The position numbers were made by a program, and so were the translations under genes. Shown piece by piece: positions 43,190 through 51,348 of a stretch of DNA of 64,000 nt (the stretch's first letter is position 1; every line of letters starts with the position of its first letter). Below the pieces are notes generated by a model. That model was not told where the DNA came from, ran no database searches, and was given only the letters and a program-made list of their open reading frames with translations. The stretch comes from Terriglobia bacterium (GTDB lineage: Bacteria; Acidobacteriota; Terriglobia; JAIQFV01): NCBI GenBank assembly GCA_020072965.1, contig JAIQFY010000003.1:94775-158774 (forward strand), given 5' to 3'.

Positions 43190-44728
43190 ATGATGGCTTT
43201 CGAAACTCTTCATTCCCCGATGGCATTTCTGAAGCAGATGCTAGGCAGTGTCCCTTTCGAGAAGGAATTTCAGGCCTACGTGGACTGGTGGGAGAGAGAG
43301 GGGAAATTGATTTCCGCGGCGACTGATCGCTCCGGCACCCCGTGGCTGCGAATGTTTGATCGTTTCGGAGGACGGGTTGACGAGGTGATCTTCCCTCCCG
43401 ACTACTGGAGGATGCTCAGGAAAGGATATGAGGCGGGGGTGTTGTGGCGGGCATTTGAAGGGCACTCTCTGAAACCGCATTATTACCTCGGGTTCCTCAC
43501 CTCCTTCTTCGATCCCGGCATTTATTGCCCTTACATTGTGTCTTTGGCCACCGCAGTCTCCCTTCAGAAATATGGGGACGAGGAAGTGAAGGCCCGCTTC
43601 CTTCCGCCCTTGCTCCGCCAGGACGGCACAGGCTGGCAGGGCGCAACCTGGATGACAGAGGCCAAAGGAGGTTCGGACTTGGGCGCCACGGTGGAGACTT
43701 CGGCCAGGCGGGTGGGGCAGACGTCCTCGTCTGCCCGGCATACCGCTGACCAAAAGGATTCTGGAGGAGATCAGTCAAAATCTTCTGGAGACCGATGGTT
43801 CTTGACCGGCGAAAAGTATTTTTCAAGCAACGTCGGAGCCGAATTGGCAGTGGTCGCCGCCCGGCCCGAAGGGGCACCTGAGGGGGTGCGGGGTCTGGCG
43901 CTTTATCTTGTTCCACGCATTCGTCAAGACGGTGGTCTTAATTATTTTGTCCGCCGAATCAAAGATAAGATTGCGACGCGCTCCGTCCCCACAGGGGAGG
44001 TGGAATTCAAGGATAGTGAGGCATTCTTGCTAGGAAAGCCCGAGTGGGGAATTTATGAAATTCTGGAGGTCTTAAACCTCTCCCGGGTGGCTAATAGCAT
44101 CGGCAGCGTGGCCCTTACACAGCGGGCGATGGCCGAGGCCCTTGGATTTTCCGAGCAGCGCATTGCCTTTGGCAAACCTATTTTCCAGCACCCGCTGCTC
44201 CATAAACAGTTTGAAGACAGGTTCTACGAATTGAAGAAGGCATTTGCCCTGGCTTGGGAAGCGGTTAGGCTTTTGGACGAGGTATGGCAGGAACCCGTTC
44301 CTTATTCCCACCGCTATCATCTCTTTCGGCTGATTGCCCACCTGGCAAAATACTGGACCGCGGAGCAGGCCGCTCAAACAGCGAAATGGGCCATGGAGGT
44401 TCACGGGGGAATGGGTACCCTGGCTGAATTTCCCGTCGAACGATGGTTGCGGGAGGCCATGATCCTGGCAATCTGGGAGGGGACTCCTCAGCGTCAGATC
44501 CTGGATGGCCTGGAAGTCATGGAGCGAAAAGGGGCTCACCTGGGGCTATTTGAGCATTTAGCCCCGCACGCTAATCCCGCAAAGCTAGTGGACATGAAAA
44601 GGCGCGTGGAAGATCATCTGGCACTTCCCCCCGATAGAAGAGAAGCCGGATCGGAAGAGATCCTCCGCGATCTGGCAGAGTTCACGGCAGAGGCCTTACT
44701 GCGCAAACTGGAAAAGAAAGATTCATAA
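43190..44728 (+). CDS. Acyl-CoA dehydrogenase family protein (AidB-like)
   Basis: From ATG 43190 the protein has 512 residues (GTG 43181 and ATG 43193 also fit). The acyl-CoA dehydrogenase fold shows GWQGATWMTEAKGGSDLGATVE, then RWFLTGEKYFSSNVGAELAVVAARPEG, SRVANSIGSVALTQRAMAEA and AKWAMEVHGGMGTLAEFPVERWLREAMIL with WEGTPQRQILDGLEV. The long form and WEGT motif resemble the AidB branch. It oxidises acyl-CoA or an alternative substrate with FAD. About 25 residues between ETSARR and DRWFLT are not expected and include a palindromic repeat read in frame. Confidence 0.88.
   Translation: MMAFETLHSPMAFLKQMLGSVPFEKEFQAYVDWWEREGKLISAATDRSGTPWLRMFDRFGGRVDEVIFPPDYWRMLRKGYEAGVLWRAFEGHSLKPHYYLGFLTSFFDPGIYCPYIVSLATAVSLQKYGDEEVKARFLPPLLRQDGTGWQGATWMTEAKGGSDLGATVETSARRVGQTSSSARHTADQKDSGGDQSKSSGDRWFLTGEKYFSSNVGAELAVVAARPEGAPEGVRGLALYLVPRIRQDGGLNYFVRRIKDKIATRSVPTGEVEFKDSEAFLLGKPEWGIYEILEVLNLSRVANSIGSVALTQRAMAEALGFSEQRIAFGKPIFQHPLLHKQFEDRFYELKKAFALAWEAVRLLDEVWQEPVPYSHRYHLFRLIAHLAKYWTAEQAAQTAKWAMEVHGGMGTLAEFPVERWLREAMILAIWEGTPQRQILDGLEVMERKGAHLGLFEHLAPHANPAKLVDMKRRVEDHLALPPDRREAGSEEILRDLAEFTAEALLRKLEKKDS
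43715..43736. repeat. REP-type hairpin inside the acyl-CoA dehydrogenase gene
   Basis: GGGCAGACG (43715-43723) and CGTCTGCCC (43728-43736) form a perfect 9-bp stem with a TCCT loop. It encodes part of VGQTSSSARH in a surface-loop insertion. Confidence 0.75.
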
Positions 44729-44767
44729 TAAGAAGAAGGGAGTACCCACTTGGGCGGAGGGTTCGTT

Positions 44768-45349
44768 ATGTTTCAGAAGATTACTTCTTTGATGATCTCA
44801 ACCATCTTCCTTACTCTGGTATTTTTTTCCACCGCCATCTGCGGCAGCAAGGAGCGAGCCCACACGAACGAAGGGAGGGAGGCGATGACTCTTAAAATCT
44901 CCAGCTCGGCGTTTAAGGAAGGACAAACGATTCCCGTCCGGCACACCTGCGATGGTGAAGACATTTCTCCACCCCTCAATTGGGACCCTGTGCCGGAGGG
45001 CGTCAAGAGCCTTGCCCTAATCACAGACGATCCGGACGCTCCCGTCGGCACTTGGGTCCACTGGGTTCTCTTCAATCTTCCTTCTTCCGTCATGGAGCTT
45101 TCAGAAAAGGTCCCGGCTGAGGAGGCGTTTCCCAACGGAGCGCGGCAGGGACTTAATGACTTTGGCCGGATCGGTTATGGAGGACCCTGCCCACCCCGAG
45201 GCAGTGCTCATCGATATTTCTTCAAACTCTACGCCCTGGATACGGGCCTGTCTCTAAAGCCGAGGGCCACGAAGAAAGATCTCATCGAGGCCATGGCGGG
45301 GCACATCCTGGGAGAGGGGCAGTTGATGGGGATTTACAAGAGGCGATGA
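44768..45349 (+). CDS. YbhB/YbcL-type PEBP (Raf kinase inhibitor-like) protein, secreted
   Basis: From ATG 44768 the protein has 193 residues; GGGCGGAGGG lies upstream. A signal peptide (MISTIFLTLVFFSTAICG) suggests export. The PEBP domain follows: IPVRHTCDGEDISPPLNWDPVPEGVKSLALITDDPDAP, VHWVLFNLP, GYGGPCPPRGSAHRYFFKLYALD. The ligand-pocket DDPDAP and GPCPP motifs are intact. Bacterial PEBPs bind small ligands; their role is unclear. It follows the acyl-CoA dehydrogenase by 39 bases. Confidence 0.88.
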   Translation: MFQKITSLMISTIFLTLVFFSTAICGSKERAHTNEGREAMTLKISSSAFKEGQTIPVRHTCDGEDISPPLNWDPVPEGVKSLALITDDPDAPVGTWVHWVLFNLPSSVMELSEKVPAEEAFPNGARQGLNDFGRIGYGGPCPPRGSAHRYFFKLYALDTGLSLKPRATKKDLIEAMAGHILGEGQLMGIYKRR

Positions 45350-45351
45350 CG

Positions 45352-45412
45352 CCTCGTAGTGACGACTTCAGTCGTCATCTGGAGGTGACAACTTCAGTCG
45401 TCATCTACGAGG
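45352..45412. repeat. Tandem REP hairpins with the ACTTCAGT core
   Basis: TGACGACTTCAGTCGTCA (45360-45377) is a perfect hairpin. TGACAACTTCAGTCGTCA (45386-45403) has one mismatch. Both lie inside inverted CCTCGTAG (45352) and CTACGAGG (45405). The core is identical to the outer hairpins flanking the RAYT gene near 59.9-60.5 kb. It sits between convergent PEBP and GTPase genes. Confidence 0.8.
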
Positions 45413-45418
45413 TCGGGC

Positions 45419-46435
45419 TCACATATGCAATTCCAGGATATCCCCATCCTCCAAATGGTGAGCCCGTTCGACCATCTGGCCATCGAATTTGACGATACTT
45501 TTTGATCTGGCTGAACTCCACACACGCGCGAACTTCAGGGTGTTCTCGAAGTCCCGGTGGACGGCGCGTGCCGCGTCGAGGACGGTACTGCCAATCTTCA
45601 AAACGAACGGAGCAGTGGACAGGTCAACTTTCTTGCCGGGGGGTTTGGTGTAAATCCGGATCACCTCGAGAGATTCAAAGATGGCATGACGCAGGGGTTC
45701 CAAACCCTCGTTTGTGACGGTCGACGCGGTGAAAATGGGAAACTGTTTCTCAAAAAACTCCCTCAGGATCGTCAGGTTGTCCCGGGCGTTGGGGGAGTCC
45801 GATTTGTTTGCCACCAGGAAGGTTTTCTTGCTGATCACAGCAGGAACATTGTCGTCATTCTCCACCGGCAGGCTTCCGATCAATCGGATTCGTGAGCCCT
45901 CCAGAATCTTCAACACGCTGTCGACCTCTTCAAGCAACTCGTCGCTGCTGAGGTCCACGACCATCAATGCCAGGTCGGCTTGACGGACAATTCCGCCAAT
46001 CCAGGGTTCGTAGGATTCCAGGGCGATAGGGGGAAGATCAATGATCTGGATCTGGATATTTTCGAACGGCATCATGCCGGGTTGCGGCATCCGTGTCGTG
46101 AAGGGATAGTCCCCGATTTCCGGGGTCGCTTTTGTGAGCCGCGCCAGGAGGGACGATTTACCCACGTTGGGCGCACCGACCAACACCGCTTGTCCTGCGC
46201 CTTCCTTGGGGACCACATGCATCGTCGAACCCTTTGAGGGACCGTGCTTTCGCTCCGATTCGACCCGCAGCTTTGCCAGGCGGTGCTTCAGGTCGGCCTG
46301 AAGCTTTTCCGTGCCCTTGTGCTTGGGCATCACCGCCATCATCTCTTCAAGCGCTTCGATCTTCTCCTGCGGAGTGACGGCTTCCTTGTACCGCTTTTCG
46401 GCCGCGAGATACTGGGGAGTCAGGTTGGCGGGCAT
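45419..46435 (-). CDS. OBG/DRG-like GTPase with C-terminal TGS domain
   Basis: The 338-residue protein has a charged helical N-terminus. The GTPase domain carries G1 GAPNVGKSS, a G2 threonine pair in YPFTTR, G3 DLPP (usually DxPG) and G4 NKSD. A TGS domain closes the protein (residues about 270-338: TKPPGKKVDLSTAPFVLKIG, AARAVHRDFENTLKFARVW, DGQMVERAHHLEDGDILELH). This is the DRG/Obg-related layout, associated with ribosomes or RNA. The Pro-Pro in G3 in place of Pro-Gly is unusual and might alter hydrolysis. Confidence 0.85.
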   Translation of the reverse strand: MPANLTPQYLAAEKRYKEAVTPQEKIEALEEMMAVMPKHKGTEKLQADLKHRLAKLRVESERKHGPSKGSTMHVVPKEGAGQAVLVGAPNVGKSSLLARLTKATPEIGDYPFTTRMPQPGMMPFENIQIQIIDLPPIALESYEPWIGGIVRQADLALMVVDLSSDELLEEVDSVLKILEGSRIRLIGSLPVENDDNVPAVISKKTFLVANKSDSPNARDNLTILREFFEKQFPIFTASTVTNEGLEPLRHAIFESLEVIRIYTKPPGKKVDLSTAPFVLKIGSTVLDAARAVHRDFENTLKFARVWSSARSKSIVKFDGQMVERAHHLEDGDILELHM

Positions 46436-46518
46436 AGTGAATCCAAGCTCCGGTCGAATTCAATTCTACATCAAAGAGCTGTTGCAGCGGCGGAGTTTAG
46501 AGGATGGTTGCGGCAAGA

Positions 46519-46745
46519 ATCCAAATTCCAAAGTCCAAAATCCAAGCAAAACCCAAATTCCAAGGATCAATTTCCAAAAGCTCAAGAATCCCTTAGAGGG
46601 AGTTAGGTTTTTGACTGACTACCTGGAACCTGACTCCCGAAGCTTGCCCCAAGTCTACGGGGAGACATGGAGTCCTTGCGAGGGACGGTGGAATTTGGTT
46701 TTCGGATTTTGTTTGGAATTTGGACTTTGGGATTTGGAATTTGAT
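46519..46745. repeat. Inverted-arm repeat, family A, copy 2
   Basis: The left arm (46519-46571) reads as ATCCAAATTCCAAAGTCC-type units. The right arm (46690-46745) carries the reverse complement, including GTTTGGAATTTGGACTTTGG. The interior does not resemble that of copy 1 at 18645-18838. The right end reaches the -35 box of the efp promoter. Confidence 0.7.
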
Positions 46746-46769
46746 TGTCTCAACAAGAGCTCGTAAAAT
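46741..46769 (+). promoter_or_regulatory. Promoter for efp
   Basis: TTGATT (46741-46746) and TAAAAT (46764-46769) are spaced by 17 bases. The start of transcription should be near 46776, about 33 bases before the efp ATG. The -35 lies at the end of a repeat element. Confidence 0.65.
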
Positions 46770-46808
46770 TCCCATGCACCTTCGAAAACTCCTTTCGTAG
46801 GAAGATCC

Positions 46809-47390
46809 ATGATTTCTGCGAGTGACCTGAAGATGGGAGTGGTTCTGCGGCTGGACGGTGAACTCTACAAAGTCATCACCTCGGAGTATCACGCGGGAGG
46901 CGGAAAAATGGGCGGAGTCGCCCACGCCAAACTGCAGAATCTGAGGACCGGGACATTTTGGGAACGTCGTTTTCGCCCGGACGAGAAGCTCGAAAAGGTT
47001 GAGCTCGAACGGGTGACCATGGAATACATTTACCAGGAGGGTGACGACTTTTACTTTATGAATCCCGAAACCTTCGAACAGATCCCGGTTGCGCGACAAG
47101 CCATTGGGACTGCCGAAAAATTTCTTCAGCCGGAGATGCAAATCCCGGTCGAGTTTTTTGAGGGCAAGCCGGTCACCATCATTTTCCCGGAGTTCGTGGA
47201 TCTGAAAATAACAACAACCGCTCAGCCGGTCCATACCCAACAGGATAATGTCCTGAAACCCGCGACACTCGAAAACGGCATGGAACTCCTCGTCTCCCAG
47301 TTCATCAAGCCCGGTGAGAGCATCCGCGTCGATGTCCAGAGTGGAAAGTATCTCGAACGCGTCCGGCACGACGAGAAAAAAAAGCCCTAA
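46809..47390 (+). CDS. efp: Elongation factor P
   Basis: EF-P binds ribosomes stalled at proline runs and restores peptide bond formation. The 193-residue protein shows all three domains: MISASDLKMGVVLRLDGELYKV at the start, VTMEYIYQEGDDFYFMNPETFEQIPV in domain II, and ATLENGMELLVSQFIKPGESIRVDVQSGKYLERV in domain III. The domain I loop, which normally reads PGKGQA with a modified Lys or Arg at the tip, reads AGGGKMGGVAH here and is one residue longer. The tip residue is therefore K or M. No known EF-P-modifying enzyme is in the window. Confidence 0.93.
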   Translation: MISASDLKMGVVLRLDGELYKVITSEYHAGGGKMGGVAHAKLQNLRTGTFWERRFRPDEKLEKVELERVTMEYIYQEGDDFYFMNPETFEQIPVARQAIGTAEKFLQPEMQIPVEFFEGKPVTIIFPEFVDLKITTTAQPVHTQQDNVLKPATLENGMELLVSQFIKPGESIRVDVQSGKYLERVRHDEKKKP

Positions 47391-48111
47391 GGGCTCGTTT
47401 CCCGGTAGGCGAATGAGTGGGTTCGCTGGGTCGGTCCCGCCGTCGCCCGCAGCACCCGCTGGAGGAAATTCAGACTGAAACTTTTTGAATAGGGTATCCG
47501 GAATTGCAGGCCTGATGTTTTGATATAGGCATTCTCTGAATGCCCGCCGCTCTTACCGATTGCTTCCTGGTTCATCAGAAAGCTAACCTTTACGTCACTT
47601 ACATGAAAAAGTACCTCCGAATGCGATACTCCACTTGAAAAAGATTGGTAAGTCTGCGAAGATCTTACAGTGCGGGTCTCCTGCCTGCGGGGTGGAAGTC
47701 GTGCCCAGTCCCTCTTCAAGTAGCGAAGGTTGCGGTCGGCTGCGATCTTCGAGCATAGAGTGGGTTTATCAAAAATGCCTCTGTCCCTAAGTCCATATCG
47801 GACTAATCTACTCCGAATAGCGAATTCAGGTTGGATTGACGTTGGCCCTTGCGAGCAAAGAGAACTTTGTACCTGCTTCATTGGAGGCCGGAGAAGGGCA
47901 AGCCTTGCTCTGTGTGGGCACCCAAGCCTCGCAGGTATGGATAAGGATAGAAGGCAGAGGGGGATTGATTTATAATGACCGGCTGGCCACACGAGCTGAA
48001 GACCAAACAAGAGATGTTCCACTCACTCGCAGGGGGCGCGAAAACAAAATCACAACCCGGGAGGTCCCTGAAAGGTCCCGCTCATTTTCCACACTTATTG
48101 CAACTCCGTAA
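47391..48111. other. 720-base region without a supported gene
   Basis: Frames on both strands are open for up to 211 codons but their translations show no recognisable motif or signal and have odd composition. A small hairpin GGCATTC-TCT-GAATGCC lies near 47528-47544. Just after the efp stop, AGCCC-TAA-GGGCT flanked by A and T runs could be a weak bidirectional terminator. The region could hold a decayed gene. Confidence 0.4.
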
Positions 48112-51100
48112 ATGGACGGCTCTGATTTAATTCCCATGAAAGTTCAATCTTCACCTTCTCAAACGGATCCAGGGATTTTCCTGGGTATCGACATTGGTTC
48201 AGTCAGCGTGAAACTGGCTGCGTTATCCGGCGACCGTCGACTGTTCCAAACGCTCGCCCATCTCCCGACGGCGAAGGCCGGCGCAACTGGCACGGCGTTG
48301 CCCGAGGGACCGGGCCCGGCTGGGGCCTTTCAATGCGTTCCGATCCATTCGGAGCACTCATCTCTCATTCACCACGCCCTGCTCCTGTCCACGTATCGCA
48401 GGATCTATGGTGATCCCACCCGGGCCGCATTCGATTTGATTCGGGAGTTTTGCGACGCGCTGGGTCGGGCCATGGTGGTGATGGGTGAAGTACCCCCCGC
48501 TGACCCGCTGGAACTTATCACTCGAATCCGGGTGACTGGTTCTGGGGCGAAGTTGGTGACATCGGCCCTTCATGCGGTCGATGAGAATGAATTCAAAGCC
48601 ATTGCGATCGGCACTTCGCTGCTCTATCCCGATGTTCAAACCATCTTCGAGATGGGTGGACAAAGTTCCAAGTTCATCCGCATTGAGCGGGAAATGGCCA
48701 ACGAATTGGCTGCCATCGTGGATTACGAAACGAATGGTGATTGTGCAGCCGGGACCGGTTCGTTCCTCGACCAGCAGGCGACCCGCATGCGATATCAGGT
48801 CGAGGACATTGGAGGATTGGTGGCGGATGTCGAAAGTCCTGCCCGGGTGGCGGGACGCTGCTCCGTATTTGCAAAGAGCGACATGATCCATGCCCAGCAA
48901 AAAGGGTTCACTCCCCCCCAGATTCTCAAAGGCCTGTGCGACGCCGTGGCGCGGAATTTCAAGGGCTCCATTACCAAGAGCAAAAAGGTGGTCCCGCAAG
49001 TGGCTTTTATCGGCGGTGTCTCCCAAAACTCCGGGGTCGTGGAGTCGATGAAGGAACTGTTCGAGTTTGAGGAGGATGATTTCTTCGTTCCTGCCGAGTA
49101 TGCCTGGCTGGGGGCGGTCGGTGCTGCCGCCCTGTCCTGTATGGAGGAAAAGCAGCAGAAGCCTGGTATCGCCCGTCCCGATCAGAGCGAGGGAGAATCC
49201 CGGAAGATTCGATTGGAAGCAAGATCGGCGGCGGACTTGCCCACCCAGGCGCCCCTTTCGATGGATGATGTCCTGTTGCTGCGCCATCGTGCCAGGTCCT
49301 ACCAGTGGCCGACCGATGGTTCACGCGTGCGCGCCTATCTCGGCGTCGACATCGGCTCGGTGAGCACCAACCTGACCCTGTTGGATGATGAGGGGAACTT
49401 GTTGAAGGAGATTTACCTGCGGACGGAGAGCCGCCCCATCGAGGTGGTCAACAACGGCCTGAGGGAAATCCGCGGAGAATTGGGAGATCGCGTCGACATC
49501 GCGGGCGTCGGGACAACCGGTTCCGGACGCGAATTAATCGGCGAGCTGATCGGCGCCGATACCATCAATGATGAAATCACAGCGCATAAAACCGGGGCCA
49601 TGCACATCAGCGAGACCCTGATCGGTGAGAAAGTGGACACCATTTTCGAGATCGGGGGACAGGACTCGAAGTACATCTCGATTGATGACGGGATTGTGGT
49701 TGATTTTGCCATGAACGAAGCCTGTGCCGCCGGGACCGGCTCCTTTCTCGAAGAACAGGCTGAAAAGCTGGGGATCAAAATCAAGGAGGAATTCTCAAGA
49801 CTGGCGCTCAGTTCGACCCGGCCTGTACGGCTCGGGGAACGATGTACTGTATTCATGGAACAGGACGTCACTGCTTTCCTCCAGCGCGGCGCCGAAAAAA
49901 AGGACCTCGTTGCCGGTCTCGCCTATTCCATTGCCCTCAATTACCTTAACCGTGTGGTCCGCGGCCGAAAGATTGGAGACGTCATTTACTTCCAAGGGGG
50001 CACTGCGTACAACGATTCCGTGGCCGCGGCCTTTTCCAAGATTCTCAACAAACGGATCGTTGTACCACCGCACAACGGGGTGATTGGGGCCGTCGGGATG
50101 TCTTTGCTGGCCCGCGACCGGATCCGTGCCACAAATGCGAAAACTCATTTCCGGGGTTACGATTTGGAACAGGTGGATTACACCCTCCGGGAATTTGTCT
50201 GTCGCGCCTGCTCCAACTACTGCGACATGCAGGAGTTCAAGGTGGATGGCGTCAAAACCTATTGGGGCGACAAGTGCTCCGATAAATTCCGCAAACGCGC
50301 CAAGGTGGAACACCAGCCGGTCATCCGGGATCTGATTGATTTGCGCGAACAGTACCTGCTGGAGGGCTATGAGGAGCCCGTCGGGGGCCGCATCACTATC
50401 GGGATGCCCCGCGCGATCTCCTACTTTGAGCAATTTCCCCTTTGGAACCGGTTCTTTCGAGAACTGGGGTGCGATGTGCAGGTCTCAGAAAAAACCAATC
50501 GCAAGATTGCCCAGGACGGCATCGATCTGAGCGTGGCAGAACCCTGTTATCCGGTCCGCATCTCCCACGGGCATGTTCAGGACCTGCTCGACAAAAAGGT
50601 GGATTTCATTTTCCTTCCAAACATCCTCGATTCAGAATCCATGCAGGAGGATGTGGAGGCGCATTTGTGCCCGTGGAACCAAACGCTCCCCTTCGTCATT
50701 CAGAGCGCGCCCGGGTTCGAGGAAGAGCGAAAGAAGCTGATGATCCCGACGATCCACTTTGGATTGGGGCCTGACCGGGTGGCGCGCGAACTGGAAGTCC
50801 TGGCCGAACCGCTGAAGAAGAGTAAATCCGATATCCGCCGCGCCTTTCACGCCGGGCGCCTGGCCCTTCAGTCCTTTATCAATAAACTGCAGGAAGAGGG
50901 GCAGCAGGCGATCCGGCAACTGAAGACCACCGGCGAGGGGGGCATCATCCTGGTCGGCCGTTACTACAACCTCTATGACCGCAGCGTGAACCTGGATATC
51001 CCGGGCAAGCTGAAAGATCTGTATGGCGTCAACGTGATCCCTCAGGATTTCCTGCCTCTGGATGAAATCGACATCCGCGATATCAACGACAATATGTTTT

Positions 51101-51333
51101 GGAATTCCGGGCGCCGGATATTGGCGGCGGCGAAATTGGCGCGCGATTATCCCAAGCTGCATCTGATTTACATCACCAACTTCAAATGCGGTCCGGATTC
51201 CTTCATTAAACACTTCGTGAACATGGCAGCCAATAAACCGTTCCTGGCGCTTCAGTTTGACGGTCATTCCAATGACGCCGGCTTCCTTACTCGCTGCGAG
51301 GCCTATCTGCATAGCAAAGGAATGATTCAGTAG
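48112..51333 (+). CDS. Acyl-CoA dehydratase activase-like protein with two BadF domains and DUF2229
   Basis: The 1073-residue protein (ATG 48136 is an alternative start) has two ASKHA ATPase modules of the BadF/HgdC type. Each has an IDIGSVS phosphate loop (residues about 24 and 410), a CAAGTGSF cysteine (about 210 and 537) and a second cysteine in RCSVF/RCTVF (about 248 and 576). In HgdC-type activators these cysteines bridge a 4Fe-4S cluster across a dimer. The C-terminal third is a DUF2229 domain (GMPRAISYFEQFPLWNRFF, CYPVRISHGHVQDL). Such activators send one electron to a 2-hydroxyacyl-CoA dehydratase-like partner. The next gene, 15 bases away, fits that partner. Confidence 0.9.
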   Translation: MDGSDLIPMKVQSSPSQTDPGIFLGIDIGSVSVKLAALSGDRRLFQTLAHLPTAKAGATGTALPEGPGPAGAFQCVPIHSEHSSLIHHALLLSTYRRIYGDPTRAAFDLIREFCDALGRAMVVMGEVPPADPLELITRIRVTGSGAKLVTSALHAVDENEFKAIAIGTSLLYPDVQTIFEMGGQSSKFIRIEREMANELAAIVDYETNGDCAAGTGSFLDQQATRMRYQVEDIGGLVADVESPARVAGRCSVFAKSDMIHAQQKGFTPPQILKGLCDAVARNFKGSITKSKKVVPQVAFIGGVSQNSGVVESMKELFEFEEDDFFVPAEYAWLGAVGAAALSCMEEKQQKPGIARPDQSEGESRKIRLEARSAADLPTQAPLSMDDVLLLRHRARSYQWPTDGSRVRAYLGVDIGSVSTNLTLLDDEGNLLKEIYLRTESRPIEVVNNGLREIRGELGDRVDIAGVGTTGSGRELIGELIGADTINDEITAHKTGAMHISETLIGEKVDTIFEIGGQDSKYISIDDGIVVDFAMNEACAAGTGSFLEEQAEKLGIKIKEEFSRLALSSTRPVRLGERCTVFMEQDVTAFLQRGAEKKDLVAGLAYSIALNYLNRVVRGRKIGDVIYFQGGTAYNDSVAAAFSKILNKRIVVPPHNGVIGAVGMSLLARDRIRATNAKTHFRGYDLEQVDYTLREFVCRACSNYCDMQEFKVDGVKTYWGDKCSDKFRKRAKVEHQPVIRDLIDLREQYLLEGYEEPVGGRITIGMPRAISYFEQFPLWNRFFRELGCDVQVSEKTNRKIAQDGIDLSVAEPCYPVRISHGHVQDLLDKKVDFIFLPNILDSESMQEDVEAHLCPWNQTLPFVIQSAPGFEEERKKLMIPTIHFGLGPDRVARELEVLAEPLKKSKSDIRRAFHAGRLALQSFINKLQEEGQQAIRQLKTTGEGGIILVGRYYNLYDRSVNLDIPGKLKDLYGVNVIPQDFLPLDEIDIRDINDNMFWNSGRRILAAAKLARDYPKLHLIYITNFKCGPDSFIKHFVNMAANKPFLALQFDGHSNDAGFLTRCEAYLHSKGMIQ

Positions 51334-51348
51334 GGAGTGAACAACCGC

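Noticed and set aside
45352..45412. Possible CRISPR array because of the repeated ACTTCAGTCGTC units
   Set aside because: Only two units, each itself a palindrome, with a 8-base gap. It fits REP repeats, not a CRISPR array.
47387..48022. 211-codon minus-strand frame after efp
   Set aside because: No motif, signal or sensible composition; start and neighbours give no support.
47836..48111. 91-codon plus-strand frame before the activase gene
   Set aside because: The first half looks mildly protein-like but has no known family or ribosome binding site. Kept only as part of an unassigned region.
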